Of a stretch of 64,000 bases of DNA, positions 17,714-26,335 are shown in pieces. Source of the stretch: CAYRJD01 sp965212125 (lineage in GTDB: Bacteria > Actinomycetota > Acidimicrobiia > Acidimicrobiales > Poriferisodalaceae); NCBI GenBank assembly GCA_965212125.1, contig OZ243045.1:744001-808000 (forward strand), written 5' to 3'. Position 1 is the stretch's first letter; each line of letters starts with the position of its first letter. Under the pieces are notes generated by a model, which was given only the letters and a program-made list of their open reading frames with translations, searched no databases and had not been told where the DNA came from. Made by a program: the position numbers and the translations under genes.

Positions 17714-18265
17714 TTGGCAATCTGGTTTGTAGCCACTGCGCTGGTCGCGATGTGGTTTACGTTTCGTGATCCCGCCATTGATCACCGCATGGTCGCGCTG
17801 GGAGCCTTATTGCCCGACGCTCTTGATCTAGCTATCGGCGCCATCTTGGGCGCCTTTTATTCAACCAATAGTTATGCCGGGCTAACCCATACTCTGCTTA
17901 CCCCCGTCGTGGTGCTGATAGCGGTGATGGTGCTGACTCTGGGTAGGCGCCATGTCCGGCGGCGCTGGCTAATGCTGCCGATCGGCATGTTTTGGCATCT
18001 GATCTTTGACGGAGCCTGGGCTTCGCCCGCGCTCTTTGGCTGGCCGCTGAGCGGCGAACCGCTTTACGACCAAAGCCTGCCGCTGGTGCAGCGCGGGCTC
18101 ATTACAAACCTGGTGTTTGAGGTGGTGGGCGTGTTGTTGCTGGCGTGGCTTTGGCGCACTTGGGGCTTCAAGGATCAAACAAGAAGAGCGCTGTTCGGGC
18201 GCACGGGTCGTCTTGACAGCACGCTGCCCGCGCTACAACGCCGCCAAGATTCAAGCGCCGAATAG
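17714..18265 (+). CDS. Integral membrane protein, metal-dependent-hydrolase-like (YdjM/DUF457 type)
   Basis: 183 aa with a TTG start one base after the previous stop, so it is translationally coupled if that start is right. About four membrane segments. Polar motifs DHRMVALGALLPDALD, GLTHTLLTP and FWHLIFDGAW place His and Asp near the membrane face, as in YdjM-type putative metal-dependent hydrolases. The C-terminal 30 residues are basic and probably cytoplasmic. Function unknown; start confidence is moderate. Confidence 0.72.
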   Translation: MAIWFVATALVAMWFTFRDPAIDHRMVALGALLPDALDLAIGAILGAFYSTNSYAGLTHTLLTPVVVLIAVMVLTLGRRHVRRRWLMLPIGMFWHLIFDGAWASPALFGWPLSGEPLYDQSLPLVQRGLITNLVFEVVGVLLLAWLWRTWGFKDQTRRALFGRTGRLDSTLPALQRRQDSSAE

Positions 18266-18272
18266 ATCTGCC

Positions 18273-18920
18273 ATGCGAATAAGCATCGTCAGGCACGGGG
18301 CGACCGCCGCTAATGCGGCAGGTCTGCTGCAAGGCCGCACAGACAATCCGCTAAACGAAACCGGCCAAAAACAAGCCGAACAAATAGCGCAGGCCTTGTG
18401 CGCCGCCGCCATACCGGTGGATCACGTGATTTCTTCACCGCTTGATCGCGCTGTAAACACCGCAGCGCCGCTGCTTGGAGCAACTGGCCTGGAGCTTGAG
18501 ATTGAGGCTCGCTGGATTGAGCTGAACTACGGCGACTGGGAGCAGAAACCATCCAAAGATGTGCCCGCGCAAGACTGGCAGCAGTGGCGAGCCGATAAAA
18601 GTTTTGCGCCGCCAGGTGGGGAATCGTTGCCAGCGCTGACCGAGCGTGTAATGGCGGCATGTGATGATCTTGTAGCTGCCGGACAAGACCGGGAGTATCA
18701 GCACGTTGCGGTATTCACCCACGTGTCGCCCATCAAGGCGGCGATCGCTTGGGCGCTGGGGGCTGATCTTGATGCTGGCGTTGCGATGAGCTGGCGGATG
18801 CACGTCGCTCAGGCGCAAATCTCAACGGTGCAGGTCTCCGCTAACCCAGTCTCAACTAATACGCCTGCCAGACCGCTACGACTAACTGCGTTCAACGCCA
18901 CCGACCACCTGAGCGGCTAG
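18273..18920 (+). CDS. Histidine phosphatase family protein
   Basis: 215 aa, ATG at 18273, seven bases after the membrane gene. The RHG motif (IVRHGATAAN) gives the phosphohistidine; ISSPLDRAVNTAAPL and FTHVSPIKA carry the second Arg and His. Members act on phosphosugars, nucleotides or alpha-ribazole phosphate. In many actinobacteria the homologue is fused to RNase H; here only the phosphatase half is present. It is the last gene before rnpB, which is convergent. Confidence 0.87.
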   Translation: MRISIVRHGATAANAAGLLQGRTDNPLNETGQKQAEQIAQALCAAAIPVDHVISSPLDRAVNTAAPLLGATGLELEIEARWIELNYGDWEQKPSKDVPAQDWQQWRADKSFAPPGGESLPALTERVMAACDDLVAAGQDREYQHVAVFTHVSPIKAAIAWALGADLDAGVAMSWRMHVAQAQISTVQVSANPVSTNTPARPLRLTAFNATDHLSG

Positions 18921-18938
18921 CGGGTTTAGACAGCTAAT

Positions 18939-18972
18939 AAGCCAGGGCGCAGGGTAAGCCAGGGCGCAGGGT
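18939..18972 (+). repeat. Two 17-bp units abutting the rnpB 3' end
   Basis: aagccagggcgcagggt occurs at 18939-18955 and 18956-18972. The second copy touches the last helix of RNase P RNA (from 18973). Confidence 0.85.
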
Positions 18973-19350
18973 GGTGAGCCGGCCGGTAGGCGGGATTCTG
19001 TCCTCCGGTTCTGCGGCCGAATGGCCTAAAACTGGCGGGATAGCCATCCATCTAAGCGGCCTACCCGAGATCATTGGACGAGCCGCCCGATCTCTGCTTG
19101 GCCTTGCTTCGGGAGGGGTTTGCCTGTCCGCTCTGGTCGCCCAAAACGCCGGTGCGCTCTTACCGCACCATTTCACCCTTACCTGTGACCGACAAGCGGC
19201 CCATCGGCGGTTTGCTTTCTGTTGCACTTTCCGTCGCCTCACGGCGCCTGGTAATAAGCCAGCTCCCTGCCCTGTGAAGTCCCGACCTTCCTCAGCGCCA
19301 ATCCAAGCGTGAGAGCTTAGAAGTCGCCGCGGCTATCTGGCCGACTCACC
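18973..19350 (-). ncRNA. rnpB: RNase P RNA, class A
   Basis: About 378 nt, read on the minus strand. Conserved blocks appear in order: ctgaggaaggtcgggactt (CR I), cggaaagtgcaacagaaagc, ggtaagggtgaaa followed by a ggtgcgg...gcgcacc helix, aggcaaacccc, and acagaatcccgcctaccggcc (CR V). The ends were set by the P1 helix: ggtgagtcggcc at the 5' end (19350-19339) pairs with ggccggctcacc at the 3' end (18984-18973). This is the catalytic RNA that matures tRNA 5' ends. The zinc-ribbon/phosphatase neighbourhood is the usual actinobacterial one. Confidence 0.96.
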
Positions 19351-19395
19351 ACGTTTGAGGTTAGCGGTGTGAGGTAGTTAGCTAGCGGGTGCGGG

Positions 19396-19791
19396 CTAGT
19401 CCGTGTAGAGCGAATGGCGAGATGGCGAGAAGCGAGCGCCGAGCCAGCCGCCCAGAGTGCCAACCGAAGCGGTCAGCATCACCACCAGCGGCAGCCCCAC
19501 CCAAGGCACCGGCTCGCTATCGCTCAGCCAGCGCACGATTTGCACTACTAACGCCAGCACCGCCGCCGGAGCGGCCGAGAAGGTTCCTGTCATCAGATGC
19601 CGATGCCGCGCGAAATATCCCGCCACACCTCCGCCCGCAAACACCGCCGCAAACAAGGCGACGTTTAGTAGCAGCGCCAGGTTTGAGCGCTCTTGGGTGA
19701 AGCTGCCAAGCACAACGCCGAACAGCAACACAAACACCAGCGTTACCGAGCCGCCAAGTATTAGCGGCTTACGTTCAAGCGGGCGGCGCAT
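19396..19791 (-). CDS. Small four-helix membrane protein of unknown function
   Basis: 131 aa with about four hydrophobic segments (residues 9-28, 38-58, 72-88, 98-118) separated by short basic or polar loops (ARHRH, SDSEPVPW). I do not recognise a family. It is followed by rnpB on the same strand and preceded by an acyl-CoA dehydrogenase across a 3x19-bp repeat. No active-site motif is visible. Confidence 0.65.
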   Translation of the reverse strand: MRRPLERKPLILGGSVTLVFVLLFGVVLGSFTQERSNLALLLNVALFAAVFAGGGVAGYFARHRHLMTGTFSAAPAAVLALVVQIVRWLSDSEPVPWVGLPLVVMLTASVGTLGGWLGARFSPSRHSLYTD

Positions 19792-19796
19792 TATTC

Positions 19797-19853
19797 GCTA
19801 GAGGGTTCACGGTTAGCTAGAGGGTTCACGATTGGCTAGAGGGCTCACGCGGC
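19797..19853 (+). repeat. Three 19-bp tandem units at a gene junction
   Basis: gctagagggttcacggtta and two variants occupy 19797-19815, 19816-19834 and 19835-19853. The array spans the gap between two minus-strand genes and runs into the C-terminal codons of the acyl-CoA dehydrogenase; each unit carries a minus-strand CTAG stop-like motif. Confidence 0.88.
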
Positions 19854-21019
19854 AACCCCAGCACCCGCTCGCCAATGATGTTCTTTTGTATTTCGTTTGT
19901 GCCGCCGGCAATCCGCATACCTGGCGCATACAAAAACCGCGTGACCGAGTCGCTATCAAGCAGCGCGGCTGCGCCCTGTAGATCAACGTTGATTTGCGCT
20001 TCCAGGTAGCCAAGTTCGGCGCCGAGCAGTTTGCTAACGGGCGCCATCGCCGGGTTTCCATCGCTGCGCTGCATCAAAAAGCTGAGCGCTTGCCCGGCCG
20101 CAAACAGTTCCATCAGGGCGTGTTGTTTGGTCGCAGTGCCCGCCGAACCGTCCGCGGCAGCGCCCGGCCTGCTAGCGCTTTGTTGCATCTGAGCCAACCG
20201 CTTACCGAGGCTGATAACGCGGCTGGAACCCGCCCCGCCGCGCTCGTCTTCCAACACGGCCATCGCCACGCTCCACCCGCTGCCGGGATCACCTAGCAAA
20301 GCCTCAGCGGGCATCTCTACATCGGTGAAAAAAACCTCGCAAAATTCTTGATCGCCGGTCATTTGTTTGATGGGGCGCACCTGTATGCCAGGTAGCGACA
20401 TGTCCAGCAAGAAAAAACTGATGCCCTTGTGCTTGGGTGCGTCAGGTTCGGAGCGCGCCATCAAAATCCCGAAATCGGCAAACTGCGCGTTAGACGACCA
20501 AACCTTTTGCCCGTTCAAAATAAACCGCTCGCCGTCGCGCCGGGCTGAAGTACTTAGCCCGGCTAAGTCGCTACCTGCGCCCGGCTCGCTAAATAACTGG
20601 CACCAAAGAACTTCCCCAGCAATGGTTGGACGCAAAAAGCGTGCCTGCTGAGCGGGTGTTCCGGTACGCAAAATGGCCTCACCGGCCAGCACGATGCCCT
20701 GCAAATTTAAATAGGGCGCCACTCCGGCCCGCTCGCATTCCTCCATCCATACCGCCGTGTGCGAACGCGTCAAACCCTGCCCGCCGTGTTCAGTGGGCCA
20801 GTGCAGACCGCTCCAAGCATTCGCAAAACAATGCTGCTGCCAGGCTTTGGCCTGATCATGCAGTGCGGGCACAAGAATCGCCCCATAGGCCGGGCAAGCC
20901 ATCCCGCTGTCCTTGGAGTCGGCCAAAAACTGGGCGGCAGCTTGGCGAAAATCCTGCAGATCGTCTGCGCCAGGGGTGCCAAAGCGTGCGTCCGGCGCCT
21001 CAAAACTAGTGCTGCTCAT
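19826..21019 (-). CDS. Acyl-CoA dehydrogenase
   Basis: 397 aa from the ATG at 21019 (MSSTSFEAPDARFG); an in-frame ATG at 21040 is possible but less likely, as it would leave only five bases before the divergent peptidase. FAD enzyme oxidising acyl-CoA thioesters at the alpha-beta bond. Typical segments: GLHWPTEHGGQGLTRS, LFSEPGAGSDLAGLSTSA, FILNGQKVWSSNAQ and the C-terminal RIAGGTNEIQKNIIGERVLGLP. It resembles the FadE class used for branched or cyclic acyl-CoAs; substrate unknown. Confidence 0.9.
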   Translation of the reverse strand: MSSTSFEAPDARFGTPGADDLQDFRQAAAQFLADSKDSGMACPAYGAILVPALHDQAKAWQQHCFANAWSGLHWPTEHGGQGLTRSHTAVWMEECERAGVAPYLNLQGIVLAGEAILRTGTPAQQARFLRPTIAGEVLWCQLFSEPGAGSDLAGLSTSARRDGERFILNGQKVWSSNAQFADFGILMARSEPDAPKHKGISFFLLDMSLPGIQVRPIKQMTGDQEFCEVFFTDVEMPAEALLGDPGSGWSVAMAVLEDERGGAGSSRVISLGKRLAQMQQSASRPGAAADGSAGTATKQHALMELFAAGQALSFLMQRSDGNPAMAPVSKLLGAELGYLEAQINVDLQGAAALLDSDSVTRFLYAPGMRIAGGTNEIQKNIIGERVLGLPREPSSQS

Positions 21020-21045
21020 AACTTCACAGTAATCTGGCAACAGCT

Positions 21046-22443
21046 ATGAGCGATTTGTCCCACACCAACCCCGCTCACACGGCTGCCACCGTTGACCTGC
21101 TGCAGCAAATGATTCGTAACGCATGCGTGAACGACGGCACTCCCGAATCGGGCGAAGAAGTCCGCAACAGCGACATGTTGGAAAACTATTTGGAACACCC
21201 TGGCGTTGATATTGAGCACTTTGACTCTCTGCCAGGACGCCGCAGTTTGGTCGCTCGCATTGAAGGTTCTGACCCGCAAGCGCCAAAGCTCTGCCTGATG
21301 GGGCATACAGATGTTGTGCCAGTCAATCCCGAAGGCTGGAGCCGCGACCCGTTTGGCGGCGAGCTGGTCGGCGGCGATGACGACGGTGTTGTCTGGGGGC
21401 GTGGCGCTATCGACATGCTTAATCTCACGTCGTCGATGGCGGTCGCATTTCGCCACCTGGCAATACAAGCCAAGCAAACCGGCAAACGCCCCCTTGGCGA
21501 CCTGATCTATTTCGGCGTTGCGGACGAAGAAGCCGGCGGCACTTACGGCGCAAAGTGGATGGTTGACAACAACTGGGACCCGATTGCCTGTGACTATGTG
21601 CTGACGGAGTTCGGCGGCCTGCCTACTAAAACCAGCAGCGGCATGAAGCTCACCCTGGCGGCCGGTGAGAAGGGCGTGGCGTGGCGCAAACTGAAGGTGC
21701 GCGGCACACCTAGCCACGGCTCAATGCCTTTCGGCACGGATAATGCGCTCATCAAGGCAGCCGAAGTGGTGCGCCGCATTGCCGACTATCGCCCGCAGTC
21801 CAGCATGACCGAAATGTGGCAGCACCAAGTGGACTCTCTCACCGTTGACGACGACATAAAGGCAGCCCTGCTTGACCCCGAAACGGTTTGGGATGAGATT
21901 GAAAGCGTGAGCGACAAGGTTTCGCCTGGCTTGGCCCGCCATCTTCATGCCTGTAGTCACACAACGTTTTCGCCTAATGTGATTGAAGGGGGAACGAAGA
22001 CCAACGTGGTGGCCGACAAGGTTGAGATAGAAGTGGATATCCGCCGGGCGGCTGGCGATGCCCGTGAGATTGACGAGCATCTAAAAGAAGCAATAGGTGA
22101 TCTCTACAGCGAGGTTGAGGTGGAGCATATTTTTGATGAGCAAGCGACTTTTTCGTCCACCGACACGCCGCTGTGGCGCCTGCTGGGCGACTTGATGGCT
22201 AAGGCACATCCGGATACGCCGCTGATGCCGTCGCTAATACTGGGCGCAACGGACGCAAGATTTTTCCGATCAAAGGGAGTCGTCGCCTATGGTGCTGGTT
22301 TGTTCAGCGACCGCGGCAACTCCGAAGACTTTATGAGCAGGTTTCACGGCAACGATGAGCGCGTAGATGTGGAATCGCTGGCGCTCACAACACAGTTGTG
22401 GATTGATGTTGTAAACAACTGGGATCAAATCGGACACCCCTGA
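21046..22443 (+). CDS. M20-family metallopeptidase (dipeptidase/deacylase type)
   Basis: 465 aa, ATG start. Two-zinc amidohydrolase fold. LMGHTDVVPVNPEGW gives the first zinc His and Asp, GRGAIDM the bridging Asp, and VADEEAGG the catalytic Glu and zinc Glu. A dimerisation lid domain lies at about 215-345. Members cleave dipeptides, N-acyl or N-succinyl amino acids in the cytoplasm. Followed 18 bp later by a lipoprotein gene and then an N-acyl-amino-acid deacylase homologue, so amino-acid salvage is a plausible theme. Confidence 0.88.
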   Translation: MSDLSHTNPAHTAATVDLLQQMIRNACVNDGTPESGEEVRNSDMLENYLEHPGVDIEHFDSLPGRRSLVARIEGSDPQAPKLCLMGHTDVVPVNPEGWSRDPFGGELVGGDDDGVVWGRGAIDMLNLTSSMAVAFRHLAIQAKQTGKRPLGDLIYFGVADEEAGGTYGAKWMVDNNWDPIACDYVLTEFGGLPTKTSSGMKLTLAAGEKGVAWRKLKVRGTPSHGSMPFGTDNALIKAAEVVRRIADYRPQSSMTEMWQHQVDSLTVDDDIKAALLDPETVWDEIESVSDKVSPGLARHLHACSHTTFSPNVIEGGTKTNVVADKVEIEVDIRRAAGDAREIDEHLKEAIGDLYSEVEVEHIFDEQATFSSTDTPLWRLLGDLMAKAHPDTPLMPSLILGATDARFFRSKGVVAYGAGLFSDRGNSEDFMSRFHGNDERVDVESLALTTQLWIDVVNNWDQIGHP

Positions 22444-22461
22444 GTTCAGAAAGCGTTATTC

Positions 22462-23130
22462 GTGAAGAAACAAACACAGCAAAAACCAACCCGGCCGAAG
22501 CAAGCCCTGCGCTGGCTAGCACTAACAACGCTGGTGTTGCTTGTGGCGTCTGCCTGCAGTTTCTTTACCGGCGACGATGACGAGGACACCGCCGCGACCA
22601 CCACAACGCTTGCCGCTGACGACCCCGATCTTGAAACCACAGAGCCACAGATCATTAGCGGCTCCACCTCAACCGTTCCCGGAGCCTCCCCGCTAAATGC
22701 CGATGCAAAGCTCTCTACCGCAGGCCTTGGTCCCGTGCTGATCGGGCACTCATTTGAACAAGCTCTAGCCGCTAGCGGGGGAGTGCTGGTGCAGTTTCCT
22801 GACGGCACCGACACATGCAAGATTTACGGGGCCGGAGCAGACCTGCCCGGCGTTTTCATAACGGCGATTGACGATGAGGTTCAGCGCATTGACGTAGCTG
22901 AAGGTTCAACTTCGACGGTGTCTGGGTTTGGGATTGGCTCAAGCGTGACCGACCTGCGATCTGCGTTCGGGGAGCGCATACAAGACGGGCCGAACACGGG
23001 CGAAATCCAGTTCGTGCCAGTTGATGCCGGCGATGCCGACAAGCGCGTGGTGTGGCTAGTCGATGAAGGAATAGCGGTCAGCATGCGGGCCGGGCGGGTG
23101 CCGTACGTGAACTCCAGAACTTTCTGCTAG
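22462..23130 (+). CDS. Lipoprotein of unknown function
   Basis: 222 aa, GTG start. Basic n-region (KKQTQQKPTRPKQ), hydrophobic core and lipobox VASAC (Cys32), then a Thr/Asp linker. The mature domain (about 85-222) begins AGLGPVLIGHSFEQALAASG and has GFGIGSSVTDLRSAFGERI, a beta-rich arrangement with a paired motif. Two Cys (DTCKIYG and the C-terminal FC) could form a disulfide. No family recognised. Co-directional with the peptidase upstream. Confidence 0.75.
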   Translation: MKKQTQQKPTRPKQALRWLALTTLVLLVASACSFFTGDDDEDTAATTTTLAADDPDLETTEPQIISGSTSTVPGASPLNADAKLSTAGLGPVLIGHSFEQALAASGGVLVQFPDGTDTCKIYGAGADLPGVFITAIDDEVQRIDVAEGSTSTVSGFGIGSSVTDLRSAFGERIQDGPNTGEIQFVPVDAGDADKRVVWLVDEGIAVSMRAGRVPYVNSRTFC

Positions 23131-23187
23131 CGCGTAGATTGCTAGCGCATAGATTTGCTTACTTAGTTACTTAGGGATAGGGGAGAC

Positions 23188-24906
23188 ATGTCACACGACG
23201 TAGTAATCAGAGGTGGCACGGTGGTTGATGGCACCGGCGCGGCGGCTTTTGCGGCCGACGTGGCGATAGACGGCGAACGCATAACCGCGATCGGTGAGGT
23301 GTCGGAGCCCGGCGGCACCGAAATTGATGCGACCGACAAGATAGTGACGCCTGGCTTTGTCGATATTCACACGCATCTAGACGCTCAGATGGCGTGGGAC
23401 CCGATCGGATCTAGCTCGTGCTGGCACGGCGTTACCTCCGTTGTGATGGGCAACTGCGGGGTGACCTTTGCGCCTGTCAAATCGGACGACATTGAATACC
23501 TGGCGGAGGTAATGGAGTCCGTTGAGGACATCCCCAAAGACTCAATCATGGAAGGCCTGCCCTGGGATTGGCGCAGCTACGGCGAGTACCTGAGCTTTTT
23601 GGATGGCCTGCCGAAAGGGCTCAACGTGGGTGGCATGGTCGGCCACGTGGCGGTGCGCTGGCACGTCATGGGTCCCGACAGCCTGGAACAGACGCCAGCT
23701 AGCCGCGATCAGATCAACGCAATGTGCGAGCTGGTTGATGAGGCAATGGATGCGGGCGCGCTCGGATTCTCAACCTCGCGCACGCTGCTGCACCGCACTC
23801 CCGACGGCCGCCCCATTCCTGGCACCTTCGCCGACGACGAAGAGCTGTATGCGTTTGGTGATGTGCTGGGCAAGCACGAGCGGGGAGTGTTTGAGTCTGC
23901 GCCACGCTATGAAGCGAGCGGGCCGGATTTCGCCGGCGGCTTTCATGAGATTGAAGTGCTAGGCGAGATCACCCGCCGCAGCCAGCGCCCGTCAACGTTT
24001 GGCTTGGTTTATTCGGCCCGGAAGCCAGAGATGTGCGACATGGTGCTGGACTACGTGGCCAAGCAAAACTCAACCGGCGCAAATCTGCGGCCGCAAACCA
24101 CCTGCCGTGCCATCGGCGTGGTGCTTGGCATTCAGCACCGCACGCCGTGGGACAGGTCGGGCGACACTTGGCGATCCATGCGGCATCTATCGGTGCCTGA
24201 GCGGCTGGAGATGATTCGCGACCCCAAGCAGCGCCAAGCGCTAATCGACGAAGCCAACCAGCCCCATGACGAGGCGACCGGAATGGCGAGCGCTCTGGTG
24301 GATTTGCAGCGCCTGTATCTGTTGGATGCGACCAACCCGAAGTATCGAACCACTCAAGCGGACACCTTGGAAGCGCAAGCCGAAGCGGCCGGGGTAACGC
24401 CCGTTGAGCTGTTTTTGGATGCGACCGATAGCTCCGACGGTGCGGTCATGTTGAGCCTGCCGATTCTCAACCAAGACTTTGATGCGATTGAGCGAATGCT
24501 GCGGCACGACTCAATCGTGATGGGCTTGGCTGATGCGGGCGCGCACGTTGGCCAGATCATGGATTCAAGTCAGCCAACTTTCTTCCTTAGCCATTGGGTG
24601 CGCGACACCGGCTTTTTTGACCTGCCCGAGGGGATTCGCCGCATCACTTCCGACACGGCCGATCTGTTTGGCTTGGTTGATCGTGGGCGAATCACGCCCG
24701 GCGGTTTTGCCGACATCAACGTGATTGACCTGGCGGGCTTGTCGCTGGTGGGCCCGGAATACGTGCACGATTTTCCGGGCGGCGCAGGTCGGTACGTCCA
24801 AAAGGGCGCTGGCTATGACGCGACGCTGGTGAACGGGCAGGTCTTCATGCGCAACGGCGAACACACCGGCGCGCTGGCTGGCGCGACTCTGCGCTCTACT
24901 GATTAG
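23188..24906 (+). CDS. Amidohydrolase, N-acyl-D-amino-acid deacylase family
   Basis: 572 aa with a good Shine-Dalgarno (ggggag) before the ATG. N-terminal segment DVVIRGGTVVDGTGAAAFAADVAIDGERI, metal motif HTHLDAQMAWDP near residue 65, GNCGVTFAP, then ADAGAHVGQI with a late metal Asp, and the C-terminal small beta-domain (GGFADINVIDL). Members hydrolyse N-acyl-D-amino acids or related amides. The leader (23131-23187) consists of degenerate CTAG/TTAG stutters. The cyclophilin follows 34 bp downstream. Confidence 0.87.
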   Translation: MSHDVVIRGGTVVDGTGAAAFAADVAIDGERITAIGEVSEPGGTEIDATDKIVTPGFVDIHTHLDAQMAWDPIGSSSCWHGVTSVVMGNCGVTFAPVKSDDIEYLAEVMESVEDIPKDSIMEGLPWDWRSYGEYLSFLDGLPKGLNVGGMVGHVAVRWHVMGPDSLEQTPASRDQINAMCELVDEAMDAGALGFSTSRTLLHRTPDGRPIPGTFADDEELYAFGDVLGKHERGVFESAPRYEASGPDFAGGFHEIEVLGEITRRSQRPSTFGLVYSARKPEMCDMVLDYVAKQNSTGANLRPQTTCRAIGVVLGIQHRTPWDRSGDTWRSMRHLSVPERLEMIRDPKQRQALIDEANQPHDEATGMASALVDLQRLYLLDATNPKYRTTQADTLEAQAEAAGVTPVELFLDATDSSDGAVMLSLPILNQDFDAIERMLRHDSIVMGLADAGAHVGQIMDSSQPTFFLSHWVRDTGFFDLPEGIRRITSDTADLFGLVDRGRITPGGFADINVIDLAGLSLVGPEYVHDFPGGAGRYVQKGAGYDATLVNGQVFMRNGEHTGALAGATLRSTD

Positions 24907-24940
24907 ATCAGACTCGCTAGAACCAAAACAGAAAGCAACA

Positions 24941-25414
24941 ATGCCTGCCCTTCCAGAGCAAACCATCAACCCTGACGCGATCTATGAGGTAACCCTTGGC
25001 ACAAACAAGGGCGACATAGTTATGCGCCTAGATCCGAAGCTGGCGCCGATCACGGTCAACAACTTCATCAGCCTGGCAAAAGACGGCTACTACGACGGGC
25101 TGACGTTTCACCGTGTTGTTCCGGATTTTGTGATTCAGGGTGGCTGCCCAGAAGGCAGCGGTACAGGTGGCCCCGGCTACAAGTTTGCCGACGAGCCGGT
25201 GCAAGGCGAATATGTCTTGGGCGCGGTTGCGATGGCTAACGCTGGTCCAGACACCAACGGCAGCCAGTTCTTTATCTGCACTGACGACTGCCGCGACAAG
25301 CTGGCGCCCTCTTACAACCTGTTCGGGCACGTAACGCAGGGCATGGACGTGGCTTTGCAAATTAGTGTGGGCGACGCGTTTGGCTCGGTCAAAGTGGTCG
25401 AGTTAGATAAGTAG
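24941..25414 (+). CDS. Cyclophilin-type peptidyl-prolyl isomerase
   Basis: 157 aa. Single cyclophilin domain with no signal peptide or membrane segment: GLTFHRVVPDFVIQGGCPEGSGTGGPGYKFADE and MANAGPDTNGSQFFICT are the catalytic and binding strands, with the Arg in FHRV. Cytoplasmic prolyl isomerase for protein folding. Placed 11 bases upstream of an enoyl-CoA hydratase on the same strand. Confidence 0.92.
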   Translation: MPALPEQTINPDAIYEVTLGTNKGDIVMRLDPKLAPITVNNFISLAKDGYYDGLTFHRVVPDFVIQGGCPEGSGTGGPGYKFADEPVQGEYVLGAVAMANAGPDTNGSQFFICTDDCRDKLAPSYNLFGHVTQGMDVALQISVGDAFGSVKVVELDK

Positions 25415-25425
25415 GGAGCGCAAAA

Positions 25426-26247
25426 ATGAGCACAAGCACAGGTACAGATCAAGTCCTCTATGAGGTGAGCGACGGCGTGGCGGTTATCACCTTCAATCGT
25501 CCGGATCGCCTAAACGCCTGGACGGGGCTGCTTGGCACCGGCTATTTCAACTCCCTGGATATGGCGGCGGCCGATCCCGCCGTGAGCGCCATAGTCGTTA
25601 CCGGCGCAGGTAAAGGGTTTTGTGCAGGCGCAGACATGGACAACCTGCAAGGTCTCAGCACCGGCGATAGCGAGAACGACCCTGGCGACCCAACGGCCCC
25701 AGAGCTGCGAGCCGAGCGCCACGACTACGCAGTCAGCATTCCCAAGCCGGTGATAGCGGCGGTAAACGGCGCTTGCGCAGGGCTGGGATTTGTCCACGCC
25801 ATGATGTGCGACATTCGCTTTGCGGCCGAGGGCGCGAAATTCACAAGCTCCTTCGCCCGCCGCGGGCTAATAGCCGAGCACGGGATCTCCTGGATGCTGC
25901 CACGCGTGGTCGGGCCATCAACTTCACTTGACATCTTGTTGTCTGGGCGGGTTTTCCTGGCCGAAGAGGCACAGGAACTAGGCGTGGTTACCAAGGTTTA
26001 CCCGGCGGCCGACCTGCTGAGCGAGGCCGTTGCTTATGCCGGCGAGTTGGGTCGTCTGAGCGCCCCTTGGTCTATGGCGCAGATGAAGCGGCAGGTGTGG
26101 GGCCAGCTTGATATGAGCCGTGACGACGCGCTTAGTCAATCAAACAAGGTCATGGTTGAGTCGCTTAAGCGCCCCGACTTCAAAGAAGGTGTGCAAAGCT
26201 TCGTGGATAGGCGTGATCCCAACTTTGAACCGATCACCGGGCTGTAA
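25426..26247 (+). CDS. Enoyl-CoA hydratase/isomerase
   Basis: 273 aa. Crotonase fold: VAVITFNRPDRLNAW, oxyanion-hole motif GAGKGFCAGADMDNLQG, and AAVNGACAGLGFVHAMMCDIRFA. The acid/base position reads FARRGLIAEHGISW, with a Glu near residue 148, as in hydratases. It probably hydrates 2-enoyl-CoA; substrate range unknown. Followed by 88 bases without a gene. Confidence 0.89.
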   Translation: MSTSTGTDQVLYEVSDGVAVITFNRPDRLNAWTGLLGTGYFNSLDMAAADPAVSAIVVTGAGKGFCAGADMDNLQGLSTGDSENDPGDPTAPELRAERHDYAVSIPKPVIAAVNGACAGLGFVHAMMCDIRFAAEGAKFTSSFARRGLIAEHGISWMLPRVVGPSTSLDILLSGRVFLAEEAQELGVVTKVYPAADLLSEAVAYAGELGRLSAPWSMAQMKRQVWGQLDMSRDDALSQSNKVMVESLKRPDFKEGVQSFVDRRDPNFEPITGL

Positions 26248-26335
26248 TCGCCGAACCGCCCCCAAGAAATCCAGCCCGCCGTGCCGCTGTTCGGCGCGCT
26301 CATGAACACCCAGCTACTAAGCACCTAACTACGTA

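Noticed and set aside
17710..17780. A second TGA readthrough candidate: the zinc-ribbon frame continues past its TGA into a CSHC motif
   Set aside because: The protein already has both zinc Cys pairs before the stop, the extension ends after about 20 codons, and a coupled membrane gene starts one base later. No SECIS-like hairpin is evident.
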